Below the pieces are notes generated by a model that made no database searches, had not been told where the DNA came from, and was given only the letters and a program-made list of their open reading frames with translations. From Streptomyces phaeoluteigriseus (GTDB lineage Bacteria; Actinomycetota; Actinomycetes; Streptomycetales; Streptomycetaceae): 64,000 nt of DNA. A program made the translations under genes and the position numbers. The stretch lies in the NCBI RefSeq assembly GCF_001896135.2, contig NZ_MPOH02000002.1, positions 58,818 through 122,817 of the forward strand. The letters are read 5' to 3'. Positions 56,856 to 64,000 of the stretch are shown piece after piece. Every line of letters begins with the position of its first letter. Within the stretch, counting starts at the first letter, position 1.

Positions 56856-57740
56856 GTGAGCATCCTCAGCGAGAGGCCCGCCGCTGCGACGCTTCCGGTC
56901 GTCGAACTCGGTCCCCACTTCGGTGCCGAGGTCCACGGCATCGACCTCGCCCGCCTCGACGACGACCAGGTCCTCGCCCTGCGCGAGGCACTCGTCAGGT
57001 ACAAGGTGCTGTTCGTGCGCGGACAGCACGGCCTCGACGATGCCGCACAGATCGACTTCGGCAGGCGCCTGGGCGAGGTCACCGTCGGGCATCCCGTCCA
57101 CGACTCCGGTGACGTGGCCCCCGAGGTGTACTCCCTGGACAGTCAGGACAACGGGTTCGCCGACGTGTGGCACACGGACGTGACGTTCGTGCGCAGGCCG
57201 CCTGCGATCTCCGTGCTCCGGGCCGTGGTCCTGCCGCCCAACGGCGGTGACACCAACTGGGCCGACAGCCAACTCGCCTACGAGTCCCTGTCGCCGGGTC
57301 TGCGGGCGTACGTCGACACGCTGACCGCCGTCCACGACGGCACCCGCGAGTTCGGCTACTACCTGGCCCAGCGCCGGCAGGGCCGCGGCAACCTGTGGGA
57401 GGGCGAGGTGTTCACCCAGCTGACGCCGGTGGAACATCCGGTGGTGCGGGTGCACCCCGAGAGCGGACGCAAGGGCCTGTTCGTGAACCCCGGCTTCACC
57501 TCGCACATCGCGGGCGTCTCGGAGCACGAGAGCCGGGGCATCCTCGACATCCTGTACGCCCACCTCACCAAGCCCGAGCACGTCGTGCGGCACCGCTGGC
57601 AGCCGGGCGACGTCGCGCTGTGGGACAACCGCAGCACCGCCCACTACGCCAACCGCGACTACGGTGACCGGCACCGCGTCATGCACCGCATCACGTTGCG
57701 TGGGGACACCCCCGTCGGCCCCGCCACCGCCGCCCGCTGA
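56856..57740 (+). CDS. TauD/AtsK-type Fe(II)/2-oxoglutarate dioxygenase
   Basis: The 294-aa enzyme starts at GTG 56856 with GAAAGGA upstream. The iron site is visible as HTDVTF (His and Asp) and the distal His in RHRVMHRITLRGD; the 2-oxoglutarate arginine is within this last motif. Typical TauD landmarks GAEVHGIDLARLDDDQ and LWDNRSTAHYANRDYG are present. It hydroxylates the carbon next to sulfonate or sulfate so that sulfite or sulfate is released. As the last gene of the uptake operon it uses the imported compound; taurine versus alkylsulfate cannot be distinguished. Confidence 0.93.
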   Translation: MSILSERPAAATLPVVELGPHFGAEVHGIDLARLDDDQVLALREALVRYKVLFVRGQHGLDDAAQIDFGRRLGEVTVGHPVHDSGDVAPEVYSLDSQDNGFADVWHTDVTFVRRPPAISVLRAVVLPPNGGDTNWADSQLAYESLSPGLRAYVDTLTAVHDGTREFGYYLAQRRQGRGNLWEGEVFTQLTPVEHPVVRVHPESGRKGLFVNPGFTSHIAGVSEHESRGILDILYAHLTKPEHVVRHRWQPGDVALWDNRSTAHYANRDYGDRHRVMHRITLRGDTPVGPATAAR

Positions 57741-57746
57741 CCCACG

Positions 57747-57778
57747 CGGGGCCGGCGGCGTTCCCGCGGCCGGCCCCG
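57747..57778 (+). terminator. terminator of the sulfur operon
   Basis: CGGGGCCGGC (57747-57756) and GCCGGCCCCG (57769-57778) form a perfect 10-bp stem with a 12-nt loop, 7 bp after the TauD-type gene stop. Confidence 0.8.
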
Positions 57779-58269
57779 AGGTCACCTGCGTTCCGTTCCG
57801 CGTCGGCGCTCATGGGGCCTGATTCGGTCGGCGTGCCGGGGTCTCCTCGTCCGGCGGCGGGAGCGTCCGTCCAGCCCGGCGGGCCGACCAACGCGACGGG
57901 GGGACCGCCCTCTCACCTTCAACGCTACTTCTGGGCCCACCTGCCCACACCTGGGAATTCCGAGCCTGATCCGGGCTGCACAGCAGGACGGGCGCGCCTG
58001 ACGTGGAGTGGAGAGCAGGTTCCTGCAAACGAGGAACCCCCATGGCGTTCAAGCAGATCACACTGCGCTTCCAGGGATCGTGAAGAGTGCGGGTGAGGAA
58101 GGGGTCCCGAGCGTGGGACAGGTGCACCCGGAGGCGTTCGCCGAAGGGTCATGGTGGCCGTGCATCGTTGATCATCCTCACGTTGTTCCGGGACACCAGA
58201 GACCGCGGCTCACCTGGTTGCCGAGGCCCTGGTGCGAGGGGTGGCGGCTGGGCAGGCTAGTTTGCTCGG
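57779..58269. other. 491-bp gap without a supported gene
   Basis: A 13-codon frame at 58042-58083 (MAFKQITLRFQGS) follows GAGGAA but is too short to trust. Nothing else is recognised. Confidence 0.45.
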
Positions 58270-58710
58270 GTGAGTCTTCTTGATGATGTGGCTGAGCGTG
58301 ACGGCTGGCGGTGCTGGGTGTGCGACGAACCCGTCGACCCCGACAAGTCGGTGAACGACCCGCAGGGGCCCAGCGTTGACAGCCGGACCGCCGACCGGAA
58401 GGCCAAGGTCGCCGAGCGGCTCGCGCACCGCGGGTGCAACACCCGCAAGGGCGCGGTCAAGGCGGTCATCGCCTGGCCGGACCGCCTGTACGTGGTCGAA
58501 CCCGCGCCGCTGATCACCGTTGCCGCGAGACTGGAGCGCAAGGGGGGCCGCGAGATGGTGGGCCGTTGTCCGACCAGGCAGGACGCCCAAGAAGCGGCGG
58601 ATTGGCTGGTGGACAGGTTCTCCCGACTGGTTCCGGGGCTGCCGGTGACCGCCGACATCGAGGCGGGCGGCGGCCAGTTCCTCGTCATCCTGGCCACCGG
58701 CCGCCGCTGA
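58270..58710 (+). CDS. HNH-like zinc-binding protein
   Basis: The 146-aa protein (GTG 58270) begins with WRCWVCDEPVDPD and then LAHRGCNTRKG, giving a CxxC and a HxxCN arrangement typical of HNH nucleases. The first His of the motif is not obvious, so catalysis is uncertain. The C-terminal 70 residues (RCPTRQDAQEAADWLVDRFS) may bind a partner or DNA. It has no defence-type neighbours, stands alone, and is followed by non-coding DNA. Confidence 0.72.
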   Translation: MSLLDDVAERDGWRCWVCDEPVDPDKSVNDPQGPSVDSRTADRKAKVAERLAHRGCNTRKGAVKAVIAWPDRLYVVEPAPLITVAARLERKGGREMVGRCPTRQDAQEAADWLVDRFSRLVPGLPVTADIEAGGGQFLVILATGRR

Positions 58711-58956
58711 CCGGGGACCACGAGCGCATACTCGCGTCGAGGTGAACCGGCGGCCCACATCGACCAGTCCTGGCGCGAGCTGACCCGCGGGCGGCGGCCG
58801 GGTGTCCGACGGTGCGGCCCGCCGGGCGACATCGAGTGGCCCGCCCTGAGCAACGACCCAGAGTCGGCCGACTCGGCCGAGACACCCGACTTCGGCGGCG
58901 GGATCTCCTCGTCGTGACGGGCGGCTTCTCGGTGCCGGGCGGGCCCGCGCCCGCAC

Positions 58957-59961
58957 TCACGTCATGGAGACGACGACCTTGCCGGCCTTCGCGCGGCCCT
59001 TCTCGACGTACTCCATGGCCTGGAGGGTCTGGTCGAAGGGGAAGACCCGGTCGACGACGGGACGGATGTTCCCGGCATCGATGAGGGGGGTGAGTTCGCG
59101 CAGCTGGTCACCGCTGGCCTTCATGAACAGGAACGAGTACCTGACACCGAGGCGCTTGGCCTGTCGCCGGGTCCTGGCGCTGAGCGCGGTCATGGCCAGG
59201 CGGAGGACCGGGTTCGCACCGAGTTCGCGGGCGAAGGCCGGGTCGGGCGGGCCCGCGACGCTGATGGCCTGACCGCCAGGCCTGAGGATGCCCAGGGACT
59301 TGGCGAGGTTCTCGCCGCCGAGGCTGTCCAGGACGACATCGTAGCCATCGAGGAGTTCGGTGAAGTCCTGCGTGCGGTAGTCGATGACTTCGTCCGCGCC
59401 GAGTTCCTTGACCAGGTCGACCTTGGCGGTGCTCGCGGTGGCGGTCACGTGGGCGCCCAGTGCCTTGGCCAGCTGGACGGCGATGGAGCCGAGCCCGCCG
59501 GCGCCCGCATGGACGAGTACCTTCTGGCCCGGTTGTACCTGGGCTCGCTCGACCAGAGCCTGCCAGGCGGTCAGAGCGACCAGGGGAAGGGAGGCGGCCT
59601 CGGACATGGTGAGGGTGACAGGTTTGGCGGCCAGGTCGTCCTGGTGGACGGCGATGCGTTCGGCGAAGGTGCCGATGCGGTCCTTGCCGGGCCGCGCGTA
59701 GACCTCGTCGCCCACCGAGAACCGGGTGACGGACGGCCCGACCTGGACGACCGTCCCCGCGAGGTCGTTGCCCAGGACGAGCGGGAGACGGTAGGGCAGG
59801 AACGCCTTGAAGTCACCGTTGCGGATCCTCACGTCCAGCGGGTTGACGCCGGCCGCGTGGATCTCGACCAGGACATCCTCGGCGCCCACCTGCGGGTCGG
59901 GCACCCCTGCGGCGCGCATGGTGGTCGCGTCACCGTACTTCTCGACCACGAAGGCCTTCAT
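58957..59961 (-). CDS. zinc-independent MDR/quinone oxidoreductase
   Basis: The 334-aa protein is an MDR-family NADPH-dependent enone/quinone reductase: VEIHAAGVNPLDVRIRNGDFKAFLPYRLPLVLGNDLAGTV, the nucleotide motif VHAGAGGLGSIAVQLAKALGA, GADEVIDYRTQDF and a C-terminal AKAGKVVVSM. No zinc-ligand Cys/His set is present. It starts at ATG 59961 (GGAG spaced 6; an adjacent ATG lies at 59964). It is not clearly in an operon. The role is probably detoxification of electrophilic carbonyls. Confidence 0.92.
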   Translation of the reverse strand: MKAFVVEKYGDATTMRAAGVPDPQVGAEDVLVEIHAAGVNPLDVRIRNGDFKAFLPYRLPLVLGNDLAGTVVQVGPSVTRFSVGDEVYARPGKDRIGTFAERIAVHQDDLAAKPVTLTMSEAASLPLVALTAWQALVERAQVQPGQKVLVHAGAGGLGSIAVQLAKALGAHVTATASTAKVDLVKELGADEVIDYRTQDFTELLDGYDVVLDSLGGENLAKSLGILRPGGQAISVAGPPDPAFARELGANPVLRLAMTALSARTRRQAKRLGVRYSFLFMKASGDQLRELTPLIDAGNIRPVVDRVFPFDQTLQAMEYVEKGRAKAGKVVVSMT

Positions 59962-60199
59962 CATCGTCTCCGTTTGTTCGGTCTCCCGTCCGAGAAGGGG
60001 CGGGGGTCTGTTCGTTCGAGGGGGCTGTTCGTTCTGGGGGCTGTTCATAAACGCTTCACGGCTTCTACCAGTACGCGGCAATCCGTGGCGCTCTGTCTGT
60101 CTGTGGTGGCCCCGTGTCGGCCCGGCGGTGGGCCACCACCTCCGCCGGACCGCACGTCGCCCAGCCGCGTTCCGGGCTGAGGCCACCGAAAGGGCCGGG

Positions 60200-60511
60200 G
60201 CGATGACGTATGGGCGGCGCCTTGAAGGCGATCCACGGAGCCGGGGATCCCCTCGGGGGGCGTGCCGAGCGGCACGGCGCTGGGCTTGTCGAGCCGGTGT
60301 ACTGCTCGTCGGTCAGCTCCTCCGACTCGCCGAACTGGTAGCCGTCGGCGCTGTCGAGGAAGGTGCCGTCGGCCCGGGCGAAGCGGTCGAAGATCCGGCG
60401 GGCCCCGCCGGGCTCGGCGCCGGCGCCCCAGCCCGTGCCGAAGTTCGCGGTGCCGAGCGCGTACGCGGACACGCGCAGTCCCGTCCGTCGGCCGAAGGCC
60501 GTGGAACGCAT
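60200..60511 (-). pseudogene. aldo/keto reductase with large internal deletion
   Basis: The N-terminal AKR sequence RSTAFGRRTGLRVSAYALGTANFGTGWGAG and the catalytic region TFLDSADGYQFGESEE (Asp, Tyr) run directly into LTDEQYTRLDKPSAVPLGTP, which is the C-terminal end of the family. About 220 central residues with the catalytic Lys and His are gone, and a one-base shift follows EQYT. It is a deleted gene, not a small protein. Confidence 0.78.
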
Positions 60512-60595
60512 GAGGGATGTCTTAGCAGGGGAAAACGCTCGTGCTGGCGTGGAGAAGATGAGCGTCCGCCCCATCCGGTGCAGGGGTGGTGAGCG

Positions 60596-61288
60596 TCAGC
60601 CCGCGTTCGGCTGGAGTGTGGCGGACAGGCTCTGCTTGACGTACCGGCTGGTCTCGTCGGCGAGGATCTCGGGCATGCCCGTTTCGATGCCGCGCAGGGC
60701 CTGGGCCGCGACGTCGGCGGCGGCCACCTTCTGATCGGCGGGGATGCCGGCGGCCATGTCGGTGTCCATGTAGCCGACGTGCAGCGCGGAGACGGTGATC
60801 CCGCGCGACGCCAGCTCCTCGCGGGTCGCATCGCTCAGCGCCCAGGCGGCGGCCTTGGAGGCCGCGTAGGAGCCGAGGCCGGCCGGGTGGAACCAGGACA
60901 GGGCGGACAGGACGTTGAGCACGGCGCCGCCGCCGTTGCCCTCGATGACGGGGGCGAAGGCCCGGGTGGCGATGAGCGGGCCGAAGAAGTTGGTCTCCAT
61001 CTCGCGACGTACCTCGTCCAGGTCGCCGCCGACCAGCGTCGTGCCGGTGGAGATGCCCGCGTTGTTGATCAGCAGCGTCGCATCGGACGCGATGTGGGCG
61101 GACTCGCGTATCGACTCCTGGTCCGTCACGTCGAGGCGCAGCGGGGTGACGCCGGGCAGGTCGACCGTCTCGGGACGGCGGGCCGCCGCGTAGACCTTCG
61201 CGCCGTGCTCGACGAGCTGGGCGGCCAGGTGCCGTCCGAGGCCCCGATTGGCTCCGGTGACGACCGCGACCGCGTTCTTGAGTTCCAT
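60596..61288 (-). CDS. short-chain dehydrogenase/reductase
   Basis: The 230-aa classical SDR has VTGANRGLGRHLA (10-22), INNAGIST, the catalytic Ser region VLSALSW and YAASKAAAW with the Tyr-Lys pair. NADP(H) is suggested by AARRPE after the second strand. It is divergent from a TetR regulator; the 22-bp palindrome between them indicates that the regulator represses this gene. The substrate is unknown. Confidence 0.93.
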   Translation of the reverse strand: MELKNAVAVVTGANRGLGRHLAAQLVEHGAKVYAAARRPETVDLPGVTPLRLDVTDQESIRESAHIASDATLLINNAGISTGTTLVGGDLDEVRREMETNFFGPLIATRAFAPVIEGNGGGAVLNVLSALSWFHPAGLGSYAASKAAAWALSDATREELASRGITVSALHVGYMDTDMAAGIPADQKVAAADVAAQALRGIETGMPEILADETSRYVKQSLSATLQPNAG

Positions 61289-61334
61289 GAATGCCTCCTG
61301 GTACTTCGCGGACGCCGTCGGGCCTCCGCCTCAA

Positions 61335-61356
61335 TTAGATTGCGATTACAATCTAA
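61335..61356. promoter_or_regulatory. TetR operator: perfect palindrome
   Basis: TTAGATTG (61335-61342), 6 nt, then CAATCTAA (61349-61356), perfect 8-bp arms in AT-rich sequence inside the SDR/TetR divergent gap, 46 bp from the SDR start and 48 bp from the regulator start. It probably controls both genes. Confidence 0.8.
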
Positions 61357-61404
61357 ACAGCAGACTACGATAGATGCCAGTCGACATCCAAACGGGAGGT
61401 GGTC

Positions 61405-61974
61405 ATGGGCCGCGTATCGCAGGCGCAGGCGGCGGAGAATCGACGGAGGGTGGTGGATACGGCATCGCGGCTGTTCCGGGAGCAGGGCACCCACATCAGC
61501 GTCGCCGATCTCATGAAGGCGGCCGGTCTCACTCACGGTGCCTTCTACAAGCAGTTCGCCTCCAAGGAGGCGCTCGTCGACGAGGCCACCACCCACGCCT
61601 TCGATGAGCTCGCTCGGCGCCATGCGGCCGGGCTCGAGCGGTACGAAGGTCAGCGGGATGCCGCTCAACGGGCCCTGATCGATGCCTACCTCTCCGTCGA
61701 ACACCGTGATGACGCGGCGGACGGCTGTCCGGTCGCCGCCCTCGCCGCCGACGTCGCCCGCGGGGGCGAGGACCGCGAGGCCCGCCGTGTCTACGCCGAG
61801 GGCGTGGCCGACTTCGCCGCGTTCCTCGCCTCCGACGGGGACGAGGACACGGACGGCATCGCCCGGCTGTGCCTCCTGTTCGGTGCGCTGGTCCTGTCCC
61901 GGGCCACCAAGGGCTCCGCGCTCTCCGAGGAGATTCTCGCCGCGGCGCACGCGGCCCTGACGGAAGCCCGCTGA
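61405..61974 (+). CDS. TetR/AcrR-family repressor
   Basis: The 189-aa protein (ATG 61405, GGGAGG spaced 5; GTG 61399 is an alternative) has the TetR helix-turn-helix ENRRRVVDTASRLFREQGTHISVADLMKAAGLTHGAFYKQFASKEALVDEAT and a helical ligand domain with Cys and LARRHAAGLERYEG. GAFYKQFASKE is typical of AcrR/NemR-like sensors of electrophiles. It probably represses the divergent SDR and itself through the palindrome. Confidence 0.93.
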   Translation: MGRVSQAQAAENRRRVVDTASRLFREQGTHISVADLMKAAGLTHGAFYKQFASKEALVDEATTHAFDELARRHAAGLERYEGQRDAAQRALIDAYLSVEHRDDAADGCPVAALAADVARGGEDREARRVYAEGVADFAAFLASDGDEDTDGIARLCLLFGALVLSRATKGSALSEEILAAAHAALTEAR

Positions 61975-62692
61975 CGGGGTCCCGGTCCCGCCGTCGCGCT
62001 GCGCGGGCGTCGTCGGCGTCAGCGCGGCAGCAGGGCCGCCACCTGCCCGGGCCGTCGCGAAGGATCTCGTCCGTGCTCGCGGCGGCATTCGCGCTCGCCA
62101 CCATCGCGAGGAACAGTGCGGCGGACACGACGCGCGCCGGCGTCGCGGCGTCCTCCTGGCCCGTCCGACAATCCCGGCGCGATGGACTCCCGAAGGGGGC
62201 TGCGAACAGCAGCCGCCCGCCTGCTGAGCCCCGGCGACCAGCCAGTGCACCCGGGCGCGGGGCGGGACATGGGTCCGTCACGGGCCCCGCGTCTTTCACC
62301 GTGGGCCGTGCGAAGTCGTCGTGTGGGACAGCGGGAGCCGGTCTGCACGACGCATCACCGCCCGCATCGCCCTGCCCGACGTCCCCATCGGACGTCACCG
62401 GACGCGGCCCTCAGTAGGGGGCAGCGCTGCTCCCCGCTGGCCCGCCGTCGAAGCTGACGGCTTGCCGTAGAGCGCCGGGCTGCGGAGTACGCGACGTCGG
62501 CGGGGAGTCGTCGGGGCGGGCGCGGTGCCTGCATGCGGGGCGCGCCACCGGTCGGCAGAGTCGCCGACGACGCCGGCGCCGGCTTCGCGCCCCGCACACG
62601 CCCGCCGCCGACGCCCCAGCGCGTCGGGCCGGTCGGTCTCCGGCTGTCGCGGGTCATGACGTTGCTGACACCACAGACGGGGAGTCCGACGT
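61975..62692. other. 718-bp gap without a supported gene
   Basis: A hydrophobic minus frame (RVVSAALFLAMVASANAAAS) lies near 62110 without context. No intact gene, repeat or strong hairpin was recognised. Confidence 0.4.
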
Positions 62693-63079
62693 CTAGTGAG
62701 AGCTGCCAGGCTCCAGCGCTCGGCATCGTGCGACCTCGGTCAGGTACTCGCTCATCGCATCACGGTTGCGGATGAGTACGTCGATCCGCTCGGTGAGCCG
62801 GTCCCGCTCGGAGGCCAGCAAGGCCAGCATCTCCGGTGTCGCATCGGGAAAGTGGATCGATCGAGGTTTGTCCAGGCACGGAAGGATCTGCTTGATGATG
62901 CGAGTGGGGAGCCCCGCATCCAGCAGGCCACGGATCTGGTTGACCCGGTCCACGTAGCGGTCGTCATACTCCCGATACCCGTTCGCGCCCCGGTCGGGGA
63001 CGATCAGCCCCTGCTCCTCGTAGTAGCGAAGTAGCCGACGGGACGCACCCGTCAGTCGCGACAGTTCACCGATCCTCAC
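62693..63079 (-). CDS. MerR-family regulator
   Basis: The 128-aa protein starts at GTG 63079: VRIGELSRLTGASRRLLRYYEEQGLIVPDRGANGYREYDDRYVDRVNQIRGLLDAGLPTRIIKQIL is the MerR winged helix. A dimerisation helix follows, with no metal-binding cysteines except one in ARCRALE, so a small organic inducer is likely. It is divergent from an MFS exporter and presumably activates it. The ribosome site is not strong. Confidence 0.92.
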   Translation of the reverse strand: MRIGELSRLTGASRRLLRYYEEQGLIVPDRGANGYREYDDRYVDRVNQIRGLLDAGLPTRIIKQILPCLDKPRSIHFPDATPEMLALLASERDRLTERIDVLIRNRDAMSEYLTEVARCRALEPGSSH

Positions 63080-63116
63080 ACCCGCCGAAACTACTCGGCG
63101 CACCTCGGCTTGACCA

Positions 63117-63130
63117 TCACATTTATGTGA
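63117..63130. promoter_or_regulatory. short palindrome in the MerR/MFS divergent promoter
   Basis: TCACAT (63117-63122), TT, ATGTGA (63125-63130) directly follows a TTGACC hexamer (63110-63115). The position between divergent genes suits a MerR site that spans the -35/-10 spacer. Confidence 0.5.
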
Positions 63131-63149
63131 ACGTTTGAGGATTCGGTCC

Positions 63150-64000
63150 ATGACCACCACGTCTTCTGACCCGCAGCCTTGTACGCGACAGGCCGGCCTG
63201 CCGTGGTCGGCGCTGTTGGCACTGGGAACTGCCGTCTTCATCACGAGCTTGACGGAGACCCTGCCTGCCGGTGTGCTGCCTGAGATGTCGGCCTCGCTGG
63301 GCACCAGTTCGGGTGCCACCGGCCAGGCCGTCACCGTCTATGCGGCCGGTACGGCGTTGACCGCGATCCCGCTCGCCGCGGCGACGGCATCTGTTCCGCG
63401 GAAACCACTGCTGCTCGGCGCCATGGCCGTCTTCCTGGTGGCCAACACGCTGACCGCGGCCGCACCGGGATACATCGTCCTGCTTGCGGGCCGGTTCCTC
63501 GCCGGCGTGGCCGCGGGCCTGGCGTGGGCGATCCTCGCTGGTTACTCCCGCCGTATCGCACCTGCCGGCTTGGAAGGGCGCGCCATCGCGGTGGCGATGA
63601 CCGGGATCCCCGTGGCGTTGTCGTTGGGAGTCCCGGCCGGCACGCTGATCGGTGAACAGGTGGGATGGCGGGCGGCGTTCGGCGCTGTCTCCGTGGTCAC
63701 TCTTGCCGTCATCGGCTGGATCGGCGTGTCCGTCCCCGGCGTGGGGCGACCCGCCATCGCACAGGCTGACACCAGCCCCTCGGACCCCGCACCAGAAGCA
63801 GCGAAGTCGCCCCTGCGGCAGACCCTGGCGGTGCCCGGCGTCACGGCGATCATGGTCACGGTCACGACGTTCGTTCTCGGGCACACGATCATCTACGCCT
63901 ACATCGCTCCTTACCTACAGGACGCCGGGCTCGGTTCAGCGACCGACGCGGTTCTCCTTGCTTTCGGTGTCGCATGCCTGGTGAGCATCTGGTACGTCGG
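63150..64000 (+). CDS. MFS drug exporter (3' end beyond the window)
   Basis: The frame starts at ATG 63150 and stays open to the window edge (283 codons). It is a major facilitator protein: LPWSALLALGTAVFITSLTETLPAGVLPEMSASLGTSSGATGQAVTVYAAGTALTAIPLAAATASVPRKPLLLGAMAVFLVANTLTAAAPGYIVLLAGRFLAGVAAGLAWAILAGYSRR includes the loop 2-3 signature and helices 1-5 of DHA1-type exporters. It probably exports a drug-like compound under the divergent MerR regulator. Confidence 0.92.
   Translation, partial: MTTTSSDPQPCTRQAGLPWSALLALGTAVFITSLTETLPAGVLPEMSASLGTSSGATGQAVTVYAAGTALTAIPLAAATASVPRKPLLLGAMAVFLVANTLTAAAPGYIVLLAGRFLAGVAAGLAWAILAGYSRRIAPAGLEGRAIAVAMTGIPVALSLGVPAGTLIGEQVGWRAAFGAVSVVTLAVIGWIGVSVPGVGRPAIAQADTSPSDPAPEAAKSPLRQTLAVPGVTAIMVTVTTFVLGHTIIYAYIAPYLQDAGLGSATDAVLLAFGVACLVSIWYV

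Noticed and set aside
58042..58083. 13-codon frame MAFKQITLRFQGS with GAGGAA upstream
   Set aside because: It is too short, has no leader-peptide features and no regulated gene immediately downstream.
58270..58710. Defence-system HNH nuclease
   Set aside because: Neighbours are a sulfur-uptake operon and a quinone reductase; no helicase, methylase or other defence gene is adjacent, and the HNH motif is incomplete.

Overview
The window is high-GC actinobacterial DNA, almost certainly from a Streptomyces. Codons strongly prefer G/C in third position, GTG and TTG starts are common, many regulators and secreted proteins are present, and most of its core is a hybrid NRPS/PKS gene cluster.

The centrepiece (about 10.3-37.7 kb, probably with the regulator at 37.9-38.4 kb) is an antimycin-type depsipeptide cluster. 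On the minus strand lie antH-I-J-K-L (a PaaABCDE-like oxygenase), antM (ketoreductase), antN (tryptophan 2,3-dioxygenase), antO (alpha/beta hydrolase fold) and antP (kynureninase). Divergent from antH are antG (carrier protein) and antF (acyl ligase). Then come antE (crotonyl-CoA carboxylase/reductase type), antD (KS-AT-T-TE) and antC (C-A-T-C-A-KR-T), and divergently antB (acyltransferase) and antA (ECF sigma factor ending Ala-Ala). Tryptophan is opened to anthranilate by N/P, loaded on AntG by AntF, hydroxylated and rearranged by H-L to 3-aminosalicylate, formylated with AntO, and passed to AntC. AntC adds Thr and a reduced alpha-keto acid, AntD adds an alkylmalonyl unit supplied by AntE and closes the dilactone, and AntB acylates the product. 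The usual antQ position after antP holds a 23-bp repeat and an IS630 relic; a broken phosphopantetheinyl transferase lies downstream of antF instead. A PAS-LuxR regulator of the PimM/FscRI type is convergent with antA, and the antC/antB intergenic region carries two inverted AGGGAAA-type sites resembling targets of that family.

Left flank (0-10 kb): a frameshifted metallo-hydrolase with a divergent CGNR zinc-finger regulator, an FHA protein translationally coupled to a membrane Ser/Thr kinase with a Gly-His repeat, two secreted cell-envelope proteins (M23 peptidase and an SH3-like protein), a LysE exporter and an NTF2-like protein.

Right flank (39-64 kb): an XRE-TPR regulator; a decayed stretch (40.6-44 kb) with gene fragments and repeats; CMD-family and DUF2252 proteins; a GntR-controlled sugar-uptake locus (lipoprotein, two permeases, GH20 hexosaminidase, GH16 glucanase with a cellulose-binding module); a sulfonate-uptake operon (permease, lipoprotein, ATPase, TauD-type dioxygenase) behind a cysteine-rich leader peptide; an HNH-like protein; a quinone-type reductase; an aldo/keto reductase with an internal deletion; an SDR/TetR pair sharing a perfect palindrome; and a MerR/MFS pair running off the end.

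At least fifteen genes or relics are broken by single-base shifts, nearly all apparent deletions at G/C runs, while start/stop overlaps and motifs are preserved in the shifted frame. I read most of these as consensus errors rather than real mutations. The exceptions I regard as true relics are the PPTase, aldo/keto reductase, IS630, GlsB and PfkB fragments.
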